Shown: positions 42,915 through 50,891 of the stretch, one piece after another
Numbering within the stretch: the first letter of the stretch is position 1
Layout of the letters: every line of letters starts with the position of its first letter
NCBI GenBank assembly: GCA_030649165.1
Contig: JAUSGG010000096.1
Coordinates: forward strand, 16,972-80,971
Length of the DNA stretch: 64,000 bases
Direction of reading: 5' to 3'
Source of the DNA: Armatimonadota bacterium
Lineage (GTDB): Bacteria > Armatimonadota > UBA5829 > JAUSEB01
Translations under genes and position numbers: made by a program
The notes under the pieces: model-generated
What the model saw: the letters and a program-made list of their open reading frames with translations, nothing else
Told to the model about the DNA's origin: nothing
Databases searched by the model: none

Positions 42915-42985
42915 GATAAGTGCCTCCACTCAACAAAACGTGCGCCTCCCTGCGCAGGGCTAACTCAATCCCCTTCCTGGGAGAG

Positions 42986-43219
42986 CTACCTTCTTTCCAA
43001 GTCTGCGGCCAGCCTGAAAAACACTGCGAACAGCATAAACTCCATGCCGGGCAAGGCCACAGTCCTATGTCTCCACGAGTAAGATGTCAGCAGAAACAGT
43101 CCAAGCGCCAACATCACTGCCGAGAGATGACGATATATCTCCCTCTTTCTGAATCTGAATCCGATCACGACCAGAGATAAAGCGATGACAGTCGCCGCCC
43201 CACTGTAGTAAACAGCCAT
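42986..43219 (-). CDS. Small membrane protein, three hydrophobic segments
   Basis: 77 residues from ATG 43219 with GGAGG upstream. Hydrophobic spans are GAATVIALSLVVIGF, LSAVMLALGLFLLTSY and MEFMLFAVFFRLAAD, separated by short basic turns. The family is unknown to me. Confidence 0.6.
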   Translation of the reverse strand: MAVYYSGAATVIALSLVVIGFRFRKREIYRHLSAVMLALGLFLLTSYSWRHRTVALPGMEFMLFAVFFRLAADLERR

Positions 43220-43250
43220 GCTTGCGCCTCCGAAACAGGTCTCTCAACTC

Positions 43251-45002
43251 TCAACCTGCTGTTAAATCCAAATCCTTCGCGAGCTTCTCCAGGTACTCCA
43301 CCGTCCGGCGAGTATACTCCTCCCGCACCGCATCCGAAACAGTATAGAACCGGTCGCGATACAGGAATTCACCCTTCTCATTCTTAGCGCCGACCATTCC
43401 GAACGAGAAGTCCGTGAAGAACAGGTCCTTTGGCGATTTCTTGAAGCTCGCCCCCTCGGCGGCCTTCCTCTCCTCCATCTTCGTGATGTAGGTTTTCGCG
43501 ACTTCACTGCCGCGCGCCGCTTCGGCGCGGGCGGAGCCGAGCGTCCATTCCCACCAATCGTTGAAGAAATCCGTGTCCACGTCGGCCAGAACCTCGGAGA
43601 AGATGAGCTGCAGCTTGCCGGATACTTTCAGCTTAACGCCGTTTCCGGCCCTGGCTATGGTCTGATACGTCTCCGGGGCCTTGTCGCTGCCGGAGTGGAA
43701 ATCCAGCATCGCGCCGTAGGCCCGCGCGATCTCGTTCATCTTGCTCACTCGATCCGCCAGGCCCGGCAACCCGTCCGGTTTGCGATAGTCCACGCGCTTC
43801 TCGAAACCGACGTTTGGGGCTATGAAAGTCACCAGCACGCCGCGCTTCTTCAGCTCGTTCAGGACGAAAGTTTGCTCCACCGGCTCGGTGATCTCCGGAC
43901 CTTCGTCGAGCGAGAACTCGAAGTCGAACGGCTCACCTTTCTTCAGTGAGATGATATGTCCGTACATCTCCGCCGCGCCCTCGATGCTCGCCCAGTACGC
44001 CGCCGCAAGCTGCTTGACCAGTGTCTCGTCGGCCGGCCAGAACTCGGCCTTCACATTGTCCGGGCGCTCCTCGTAAGACGCCGGCAGGTCCTCACGCCAC
44101 TCTTCGGGAACCGCCGCCTCGAACGCCGCATCGAGCTCGGTACCTGTGAGCTTCAGCGCGCCAAGATTGAACAAAGCGGACGTGTCCAGAGTAAAGAAAG
44201 TGAAATGGCGTCCGGCGTCTATAAGCGCCTTCGCCCTGGCCAAGCCCTCCTCGTCGGCGGATTTGACCGGAATGTGGTCCAAATCCGCGCCGTACGGCAG
44301 ATCAAATCCCGTCTCGATAGCGCTCGCCACGCCCGCCAACCAGAGGCCCTCGATGGAGCTTCCGGTGTGACCGATGTTCAGGCTGCCGTGACCGGGCAGG
44401 TAAGTCACCTCGCTTGCGGGCGGAGACAGGATGAACGATACGGGCGCCAGTTCGCGATAGGCGGAGTTCTGGATGATCTCGGCGGTAATGCCCGTCTTGC
44501 GCAGGGCCGCGAATATGCCGGGCCAGACCATCGCGCTCTGACGGTTACCGATCCCCAGCCGCGGCGTCGCGCCGAGAGCCCTCGGACCGAACTGCGGAGC
44601 GATGGAGCTGACGAAGGCCTTTGCAGTCTCTACATTGACTGGGCTCACACGAACCGTGAGTTTGCCGTCTTCGGCCACATCGAACGTCTTTTCCCAAATG
44701 CTCGGTAGGACGGCCGCGAAGCCGGGTTCGTAGACCGACACGAAAACCCTCTGCCCGTCGTTCAAGGCCGCCAGGGCATAAACTGCGCCATCTTTGGACA
44801 CGATGGAGGGGGTGAATATCGTAATGCCGTCGCCGGGACCGGTGGCCTGAGCAAGCGCCGTGTTGACGGCCACCTCTGCAAACGCCTTCAGCGTCTGCTC
44901 CGACGCCGTCAAAGCTTGAGTCGCAGCCGCCAGGTCCCACGTCAGAGTGTCCAAAACCGCCGGGTTAACGGCGGGATCCAGGTTGATTCCATTTATCTGC
45001 AC
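43251..45002 (-). CDS. Tagaturonate epimerase-like protein (UxaE family)
   Basis: 583 residues from ATG 45002 with GAGG upstream. Recognisable blocks are ATPRLGIGNRQSAMVWPGIF, LPGHGSLNIGHTGSSIEGLW, GADLDHIPVKSADEEGL, AGRHFTFFTLDTSALFNLG and AMLDFHSGSDKAPETYQTIA. These fit the UxaE family, which interconverts D-tagaturonate and D-fructuronate in hexuronate use. The metal-site His and Asp residues of the GADLDHI and DFHSGSDK blocks are present. The transaldolase-like gene and several sugar enzymes are nearby. The assignment to this family is from memory of its motifs. Confidence 0.75.
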   Translation of the reverse strand: MQINGINLDPAVNPAVLDTLTWDLAAATQALTASEQTLKAFAEVAVNTALAQATGPGDGITIFTPSIVSKDGAVYALAALNDGQRVFVSVYEPGFAAVLPSIWEKTFDVAEDGKLTVRVSPVNVETAKAFVSSIAPQFGPRALGATPRLGIGNRQSAMVWPGIFAALRKTGITAEIIQNSAYRELAPVSFILSPPASEVTYLPGHGSLNIGHTGSSIEGLWLAGVASAIETGFDLPYGADLDHIPVKSADEEGLARAKALIDAGRHFTFFTLDTSALFNLGALKLTGTELDAAFEAAVPEEWREDLPASYEERPDNVKAEFWPADETLVKQLAAAYWASIEGAAEMYGHIISLKKGEPFDFEFSLDEGPEITEPVEQTFVLNELKKRGVLVTFIAPNVGFEKRVDYRKPDGLPGLADRVSKMNEIARAYGAMLDFHSGSDKAPETYQTIARAGNGVKLKVSGKLQLIFSEVLADVDTDFFNDWWEWTLGSARAEAARGSEVAKTYITKMEERKAAEGASFKKSPKDLFFTDFSFGMVGAKNEKGEFLYRDRFYTVSDAVREEYTRRTVEYLEKLAKDLDLTAG

Positions 45003-45063
45003 GAAAAAGCCTCCTCGTTTGAGCTGTCAGCTTTCAGCCGACAGCACTCTGTTGCAAACCATG

Positions 45064-45089
45064 CTTCGGGACGAAAAGCGGTCCCGAAG
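45064..45089. repeat. CTTCGGGAC hairpin
   Basis: CTTCGGGAC and GTCCCGAAG (9 bp) with an 8-base loop. Its ends match the TIR ends of the MITE-like element at 2800-3117. Confidence 0.55.
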
Positions 45090-45119
45090 TATAGGGCAGC
45101 ACAGGGGTACAATGCCGGG

Positions 45120-45359
45120 CTACTTGATCTTGCGCGTCTGCGGCTCGCTGATCTTGCCGCCGTCGCGGTCGCACCATACGACGCTCAAGACGCCGCTATC
45201 ATATATGGCAAGACGAGAACCTCCCGACACATCGAGGGGAGTGATGTCCGCCATAGCGACCTCACTTGACGGATGCGCCGTCAGCCCCCGCAGCGCCCAA
45301 CCTGCAATTCCCCCAACCACCAGGCAGAGAGCAATCGAGACGATTATGGTTGCTTTCAT
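45120..45359 (-). CDS. Small membrane-anchored protein
   Basis: 79 residues from ATG 45359 with GAGGAGG upstream. One N-terminal hydrophobic span (IIVSIALCLVVGGIAGWAL) is followed by a short polar domain (SEVAMADITPLDVSGGSRLA, YDSGVLSVVWCDRDGG). Topology should be anchor in, tail out. The function is unknown. Confidence 0.6.
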   Translation of the reverse strand: MKATIIVSIALCLVVGGIAGWALRGLTAHPSSEVAMADITPLDVSGGSRLAIYDSGVLSVVWCDRDGGKISEPQTRKIK

Positions 45360-45375
45360 CTAAGCCTCCTCATAC

Positions 45376-45515
45376 CTCATCCCTCAGAACTACGTAGTTC
45401 AGCAGCCTATCCTGCGGGAACGGTCTTGTGCAATCAGGCCATCGAATATCGTCGGAGTCAGTTCCCGCAGGCTATCACTCATACCTCATTACTCATCCCT
45501 CAGAACTACGTAGTT
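45376..45515. repeat. CCTGCGGGAAC terminal-repeat element (copy 3) between 23-bp direct repeats
   Basis: The core element runs 45406-45476 (CTATCCTGCGGGAACGG ... CAGTTCCCGCAGGCTATC). It is bounded by CTCATCCCTCAGAACTACGT, AGTT at 45376-45399 and an identical copy at 45492-45515. The gap 45360-45643 holds nothing else that I can identify. Confidence 0.7.
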
Positions 45516-45643
45516 AAGGCCGGGACCTTCCGATCCCAGCCTTACACTCCATCTTTCTTATTTTCTCTGCTTTCCGCTTTTCCTCGCCAGGAAAATATTC
45601 CAGTATCCGCGTTTATCGGCGTTCATCGGCGGTTTCGGATTCT

Positions 45644-47674
45644 CTAGCTAACCGCCTCCCGCGCCGCTTTTGCCCGCGCCACGTTCTCGTTCCAGAACCC
45701 GATGAACTGGTTGAGAGTCGGCGGCACGTAGATCGTGTCGATATACTCCTCGGGCGGCACTCCGCCGACCTCATAAGCCTTTGCCCAATCGGGCCAAATT
45801 CGCCGGAGCGTCTTCTCGCGCTTGTCCCAGACCGAGCCCGGCTGCGGCGATCCGTCGGGGGTCATTCCCTCGACCAGCGTGTTCCACGAGTTCAGCTTCG
45901 GCCCGCCGCTCTTGTGCAGGTCGAGATACATCCGCTGGATGTTGCCGAAGTCGGTCGAGAACGGGACGTTGAGCAGGTTGGTGTTCTGATGGAATTTCCT
46001 CTTCGAGGCCGTCAGGAGCCTGCTCTTGGGCAGTCCGTACTTGCTCTGCAGGATCAGGGCGGTGCGCTTGGTGAGGAGCGTGCCCGCCTGGTCGATGGCG
46101 TCCTCTTCCGCCGCCGGATCGAACTCGACTCCGGCCGCTTTCATAGCGCCGCGGAACTCGTCCGAGGCGAGGGAGGGATCCTCCAGCGTCTTGATCGCCG
46201 CCGGCTTGATCGAGCCGCGCAGAGGGCTGTTTTCCGGCAGCCCGTTCAGGAGGGACTCGACCCGATAGATTCTGATGGCGTCATTGAACCGCCCGATCAT
46301 ACTGGTCACGACCGAGCCGCCGCGCCCGTCGTCCACCTTCTCGCCGGTCCGCGCCGCGTAATCCTTGATTCCGTTCTCAGTCGCCAGGCTCGCGGCCACC
46401 ATCTGCGGGACTTCATAAGAGAGAGTGACGTTGGTGAACATCCGCTCTTCCAGGGCGTCCGGATACGCCGGGTGATGGCCCGCGTTGAACGCGCGCACCA
46501 CGTTCAGCGCGACCTGCGACGTGCACGCGATTTTGAAGTGGTTGTTCGACTTTCCGGCGCGATATTCAGTAGTGCTCTGGTAAGGCTCGCCGACGCCGTC
46601 CAGCAGGATTTCGTCGATTTCGCCCATACGCCGGCAGAGTATGCGGTAAATCCGACCGCCCGCGCGCGTAAGCAGTTCTTCCTCAGCGTGCCAGTCCGGG
46701 CGAAGCTGGAAAGCAACGCGCCCCAGGCCCCTCAACAGGAACACGGAGCGAAGTCCGAGCATAGCGTCCACGACAACCCACTCGGTGAAAACCGTCGCGC
46801 CCCAGTCGTCCGCTTCACCGTTCCTCGCCTGCTCCTTCGCTATCACGCGGCGGATTTGCGTCCATTTGTTCGGATAATTCTTAATGAAGGCCGTCGCGTC
46901 TTCGCCCCAGATATTGCCTTTGCCGTCCAGGTCGTCTTCGCCCATGACCGCGATAGCGGGGTTGGTCGTCCCGCCCAGGCTGCCGATCTTGCGACAGCGG
47001 GCCGCGTGCAGGCCGTAATCGTTGAAGAATTGAGTGTTGGTCTTGCCTTCCAGCCACGCGAAGTAGAGCGAGATGTAGTATGTGTTCGGCGCGTAAAGCG
47101 TCTTGAAGCAGCTCAGGAAATCGGCGATCGAAGCGTAGGGATCGCGGCGGTTCTTCTCCTCCCAGTCTTTGGCCCAGGCGATGAAAAGGTTATCTCCCTT
47201 GTTCACGGCCAAATCCTCGGTCTTGACCTCGGACAGTGCGGCGCAAATTGCCCCCGTATCGTTCTTCTCCCATCCTAAGAGTATCGCCTCAGCGTCAGCT
47301 CGAACACGGGCCGCGTCATCGTCCGACAGAACCGAGCAACAGTGCAGGTCGCGATTCTGGAGGTTATGGCTCAGCTCGACTTTGGAGTTCAGTGAATCGG
47401 CTATGTGGACGAGAAACGCGGTCAGTCTTTTCCGAAGATTTGCGTCCCCAGTGGCAAACAGATCGTCAAGAGCGGGAAAAAGCGTCTGGCAAGCCGCGGT
47501 GAACTCGGTCGGGAGGGTGAAAAACAGAAGCTTCTGCCGGGCGGCCTCCAGGTCCCAACCGGGCATAAAGCCCTGGGTCCTGGGATCGGCGCTGCGCGCC
47601 AGGTCAATGATAACTTCAACGTGCCGGGACCCGCTGCCGATGCGCCCCGCGGCATCCTCCTGAGAGATCGCCAT
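45644..47674 (-). CDS. Large transaldolase-family-like protein
   Basis: 676 residues from ATG 47674, twice the length of a normal transaldolase. Transaldolase-type blocks occur in order: KIGSLGGTTNPAIAVMGEDD (the T-T-N-P loop), SNNHFKIACTSQVALNVVRA (candidate Schiff-base Lys in FKIACTS), FTNVTLSYEVPQMVAASLAT (NVT segment) and GRGGSVVTSMIGRFNDAIRI. Long extra segments lie before and between these blocks. The reaction would be aldol transfer or aldolysis of a sugar phosphate; the natural substrate is unknown. It lies beside the tagaturonate epimerase-like gene on the same strand. Confidence 0.65.
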   Translation of the reverse strand: MAISQEDAAGRIGSGSRHVEVIIDLARSADPRTQGFMPGWDLEAARQKLLFFTLPTEFTAACQTLFPALDDLFATGDANLRKRLTAFLVHIADSLNSKVELSHNLQNRDLHCCSVLSDDDAARVRADAEAILLGWEKNDTGAICAALSEVKTEDLAVNKGDNLFIAWAKDWEEKNRRDPYASIADFLSCFKTLYAPNTYYISLYFAWLEGKTNTQFFNDYGLHAARCRKIGSLGGTTNPAIAVMGEDDLDGKGNIWGEDATAFIKNYPNKWTQIRRVIAKEQARNGEADDWGATVFTEWVVVDAMLGLRSVFLLRGLGRVAFQLRPDWHAEEELLTRAGGRIYRILCRRMGEIDEILLDGVGEPYQSTTEYRAGKSNNHFKIACTSQVALNVVRAFNAGHHPAYPDALEERMFTNVTLSYEVPQMVAASLATENGIKDYAARTGEKVDDGRGGSVVTSMIGRFNDAIRIYRVESLLNGLPENSPLRGSIKPAAIKTLEDPSLASDEFRGAMKAAGVEFDPAAEEDAIDQAGTLLTKRTALILQSKYGLPKSRLLTASKRKFHQNTNLLNVPFSTDFGNIQRMYLDLHKSGGPKLNSWNTLVEGMTPDGSPQPGSVWDKREKTLRRIWPDWAKAYEVGGVPPEEYIDTIYVPPTLNQFIGFWNENVARAKAAREAVS

Positions 47675-47860
47675 GAGAACTTACCCCCTGATCCGCCGCG
47701 ACGGATGTGTCGCGTAACTGCGCCCGCCGGACGCGCAAACAGACCCCACGTCTCTGATTGCAAGGTGAAGACTTACTCGCCGCGGGCGGACAACTCAAGA
47801 ATAACGGACGGCGGCGGGAGTGTCAAGGCGGGGGAAGGAGGCGAAGGAGGCGAGGGGCGG

Positions 47861-47903
47861 AAACCCCCTCTCCCTGGAAGGGAGAGGGCAGGGGTGAGGG
47901 TTG
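47861..47903. repeat. CCCCCTCTCCCTGGAAGGGAGAGGG hairpin repeat
   Basis: CCCTCTCCCTGGAAGGGAGAGGG: 9-bp stem. This is the main feature of the gap 47675-47983. Confidence 0.75.
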
Positions 47904-47983
47904 AAGTGACGGGGAACCACACAGCGCTTGCCTGCGAGAAGGAGTCGGGGGACTAACAACTGACAACCAACAACTAACCTGGC

Positions 47984-48820
47984 TCACTGCCCCAGAATCG
48001 TATCGACCTCGCGGTCCGCTGTGATCGAAAAAGTCTTCTCCAGCCTGTACCGCTTTGTCAGTTCACCGAGTTGGGAATCCGATTGCCGCAGTTGCTCGTC
48101 TATGTCCGGCTGAGCCTTGCCGCGCATCGCCATAAGAGTGTTCAAGTCATTTTGAACCACAGCCGCCTGGATCTTCACCATCGCAACCACGTAATTGGCG
48201 AGCGCCTGCCGGTATGCGCCGGCGAGCGGCCTGCACGGCTCAGGAGCGGGCATGCTATCGAAAGCCTGCACGAGCTGGTTCCACTGCTGGCTGTACTGCT
48301 CGTATCCCTTTGCGACCTTGGGCGGCTGAGGGCTTTCCTGCTCCTCATCGAATCCCAGTTGAGCGCCGTAAGCCGACTTCAGCATATCGATGGCGGGGTT
48401 GAAGTCCACGCGCATCTGCTTCCGGTGGTCTTCGACCCTTTTGACGAACTCGATGTACTGCACGACTTCCGGCGGGGCTTTCTCCTCGGGCGGCGCTTTC
48501 GGCATCGAGGGCGCGGGCGGGACGTTGGTCTGAGTCAACGGCTGCTTCGGCGTCAGGGCGGGAACGGGACTCTGTACGACCGACGAGGACGGCAGCGGAG
48601 GCTTTGAGCTTTGCACGACCGAGTGTTCGCCTTTCGGGCGGAGCAGGGCAAACACGAGAGCAGCCGCGATCAGAACGCCGATCACCGCCAGCGCCGCGAT
48701 CAACGGACGCTTGGGCAGACTTGGGGCGGGCCTGCGTTCGGAAGTCCCGGCCTGGGTTCCGCAAGACGGGCAAAACCGGGCGGTATCGTCGATATCGACT
48801 CCGCAATTAGGGCATTTCAT
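47984..48820 (-). CDS. Zinc-ribbon membrane protein
   Basis: 278 residues from ATG 48820. The N terminus is a zinc ribbon (KCPNCGVDIDDTARFCPSCG, CxxC...CxxC). Then come a Pro/Arg linker, one transmembrane span (LIAALAVIGVLIAAALVFAL), a long Pro/Ser-rich stretch and an extracytoplasmic helical domain (YIEFVKRVEDHRKQMRVDFN to RYRLEKTF). Such zinc_ribbon_2 anchored proteins are common and poorly understood, acting as envelope sensors or scaffolds. Confidence 0.75.
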   Translation of the reverse strand: MKCPNCGVDIDDTARFCPSCGTQAGTSERRPAPSLPKRPLIAALAVIGVLIAAALVFALLRPKGEHSVVQSSKPPLPSSSVVQSPVPALTPKQPLTQTNVPPAPSMPKAPPEEKAPPEVVQYIEFVKRVEDHRKQMRVDFNPAIDMLKSAYGAQLGFDEEQESPQPPKVAKGYEQYSQQWNQLVQAFDSMPAPEPCRPLAGAYRQALANYVVAMVKIQAAVVQNDLNTLMAMRGKAQPDIDEQLRQSDSQLGELTKRYRLEKTFSITADREVDTILGQ

Positions 48821-48973
48821 AGTCGCCGCCTCCGTGGGATTAACAATCGAAATCGTACACAGTATACCATACGATTGTTGGCCGACGGTTGTCGGTTATT
48901 GGTTGGTAACCGTTCACGATTAGGTAGACTGTCGGTCGTTATTCCTCCGTCCTCGGAAGAAGACGAGCGTAAT

Positions 48974-49014
48974 CCCCTCTCCCTTGACGGGAGAGGGTTA
49001 GGGTGAGGGTGATA
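48974..49014. repeat. CCCTCTCCCTTGACGGGAGAGGG hairpin repeat
   Basis: Same unit as at 22272-22335, in the gap 48821-49132, where no gene is seen. Confidence 0.75.
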
Positions 49015-49132
49015 CAATTCTACCCACTCCTGAACTCTTACATTGGTTGTTGGTTAGGCGGTCTCTCCATACTCCACACTCTCGACTCTCGACCCTCCGC
49101 TCTACACTGAGTGTCGGTTGCCTGTTTACCGC

Positions 49133-50671
49133 TCACTGCTCACCGCTCACTGCTCCGGGATCGTACGTTGGCTGGGCGCGGAGCGTGTCGCGGGCGGAGG
49201 CGAGCTTCTTGTTCACCCTATTCTGCGCCGACTGCTGTTTCTCTGTCGGGTTGAGCAAAGCGTCCGCAAGCGCGATCCCGTCCATTCCCTTCGGCTTTAC
49301 CCCCATCAGAGCGAGCGCCGTGGGGGCAATATCCACGAGCCGGGCGGGAGACTTGGAAACGAATCCCTGCTTGACTCCCGGTCCCGCCAGGACCAGAGGG
49401 ATATGCTGCGCGCCCCAGGCGATCTGATAGTGCCTGCCGCGTTTCGGGAAATCAGCCGGGATCGGCGACATTTCGCGGGAGCAGAAGAAGATATCCGGCC
49501 CGTTTGCGCAGGCGATTGTGCTGAGCAGATACTTGTACGTCTTCGCGAGCTTGGGACCGAGCGACTTGAGGGTTGCCGGCGACGCCTTGTAGCGGTACTT
49601 GCCGCCCTCCTTCACCTTGTAGTAGCCCGCCGAGGCCGCGGCAGGGCGTTTTGCCATCACATACTCCACCACGTCCTTGGCTTTGGAGGAGTCGGATATC
49701 CAGACCGGACCGGTATCGGTCGATGTGACCACTTTTGTCCCGAACTTGTCCAGGGCCTCCTGAAGCAGCTTGTGCTCGACCGGCGGCTGGGCCGCCATCA
49801 TACCGTGGTCGGCAGTGACGATGAACAGCGTTTCTTCATAGATGCCAAGCGCCTTGTACGCTTCGAGGAGTTTCCCCACCTGCCTATCGGCTTCCTCGAC
49901 GACGGGTTTCATAACCTCCGGGCTCCTTATTCCGCCGCAACTGTGCCCCACGCCGTCCACCGACGGCAGATTGATAAGCAGAACGCGGGGCTTAAGATGC
50001 TTCAAGACGACGATCGCGGAGTCCATTCCCCACGCGTCGCCTTTGGAAGTCAGCGCCCGGACGTCCTTCAATATCTCGTTTGACGGCCTCTGCCCGACGA
50101 CGAAATCGCCGTCGCCCACGTCGTCCGGGGAGCCTTCAAGGCCCAATTCCACGTTCGACCTTCTCCCGCCGCTGAAAACGGTGCAGTCGGAGCTGTCCGC
50201 GGCCAGGGAGCCGACGGCGTGGAACTTATGGGCGCCGACCGCCGCCGTCCTGGCGTCCGGGTATCGCTCCTTGACGAGCCTTGCCAGACTCGGAAGGTGT
50301 CTGTCCGAAACCATCTTCGCAAGAGCGCCGTTCTCCACCGGCTTCAGCTTCGTCGGGTTGTATTCCTCACCGGTGGTCGGATCTTTCCACGTGAACGCGA
50401 CGATGCCGTGGGTGCGGGTAAAACACCCAGTAGATATGGTGGCGTGGCTGGGAGGGGTGTTATTGACCACTCCTCCGACCCACGCTTCATCATAGTACGT
50501 GCCGGCGCTCATCAACTTCTTCAGATTTGGCGTAGCCGCGATATCCATATAGTCGGGCCGCATGCCGTCGATCACCACGACGGCCACGTATTTCGCCTGA
50601 GCGTGGACGACGACGACAGAACAGACGATAGCCGTGAGGATCAGCACGAGGCAGATCGAAAAGCGTTTCAT
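49133..50671 (-). CDS. Exported type I phosphodiesterase / alkaline phosphatase-family enzyme
   Basis: 512 residues from ATG 50671 with GGAGG upstream. Signal peptide: SICLVLILTAIVCSVVVVHA. Phosphatase-superfamily motifs are VAVVVIDGMRPDYM (metal Asp), NNTPPSHATISTGCFTRTHG (nucleophile Thr), INLPSVDGVGHSCGG (metal Asp/His), LFIVTADHGMMA (Asp-His) and WGAQHIPLVLAGPGVKQG (late His). It should cleave phosphate mono- or diesters outside the cytoplasm. All expected metal ligands can be seen. Confidence 0.88.
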   Translation of the reverse strand: MKRFSICLVLILTAIVCSVVVVHAQAKYVAVVVIDGMRPDYMDIAATPNLKKLMSAGTYYDEAWVGGVVNNTPPSHATISTGCFTRTHGIVAFTWKDPTTGEEYNPTKLKPVENGALAKMVSDRHLPSLARLVKERYPDARTAAVGAHKFHAVGSLAADSSDCTVFSGGRRSNVELGLEGSPDDVGDGDFVVGQRPSNEILKDVRALTSKGDAWGMDSAIVVLKHLKPRVLLINLPSVDGVGHSCGGIRSPEVMKPVVEEADRQVGKLLEAYKALGIYEETLFIVTADHGMMAAQPPVEHKLLQEALDKFGTKVVTSTDTGPVWISDSSKAKDVVEYVMAKRPAAASAGYYKVKEGGKYRYKASPATLKSLGPKLAKTYKYLLSTIACANGPDIFFCSREMSPIPADFPKRGRHYQIAWGAQHIPLVLAGPGVKQGFVSKSPARLVDIAPTALALMGVKPKGMDGIALADALLNPTEKQQSAQNRVNKKLASARDTLRAQPTYDPGAVSGEQ

Positions 50672-50842
50672 TGGCGCCTCCGGAGAGAGTCGAGCAGTTG
50701 TTGCCCGTCAGTGTCTATTTCCATTCCGACGGCCCAAATCCCTGCCGAGGTTTCCGATCGGGTCACTCAACACTCAACCACAACTGATAGTGCCGCCCCG
50801 ATATTCTCCCCCATACATATTGTAGTACAGAGCAAAAAACCG

Positions 50843-50870
50843 TTGACAGTCGCGCGGGGTTCATGATAAC
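50843..50870 (+). promoter_or_regulatory. Promoter of smc
   Basis: TTGACA (50843-50848), 16 bp, GATAAC (50865-50870). The smc ATG is 22 bp further, with AAGGAG between. Confidence 0.65.
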
Positions 50871-50891
50871 CTGTCGCGTAAGGAGCAAGTC

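Noticed and set aside
45914..47278. 454-codon open frame on the plus strand
   Set aside because: It is antisense to the transaldolase-like gene and lacks protein-like motifs.
48904..49132. Small genes in the gap before the phosphodiesterase
   Set aside because: Open frames here are short, overlap repeat sequence on either strand and have no ribosome sites.
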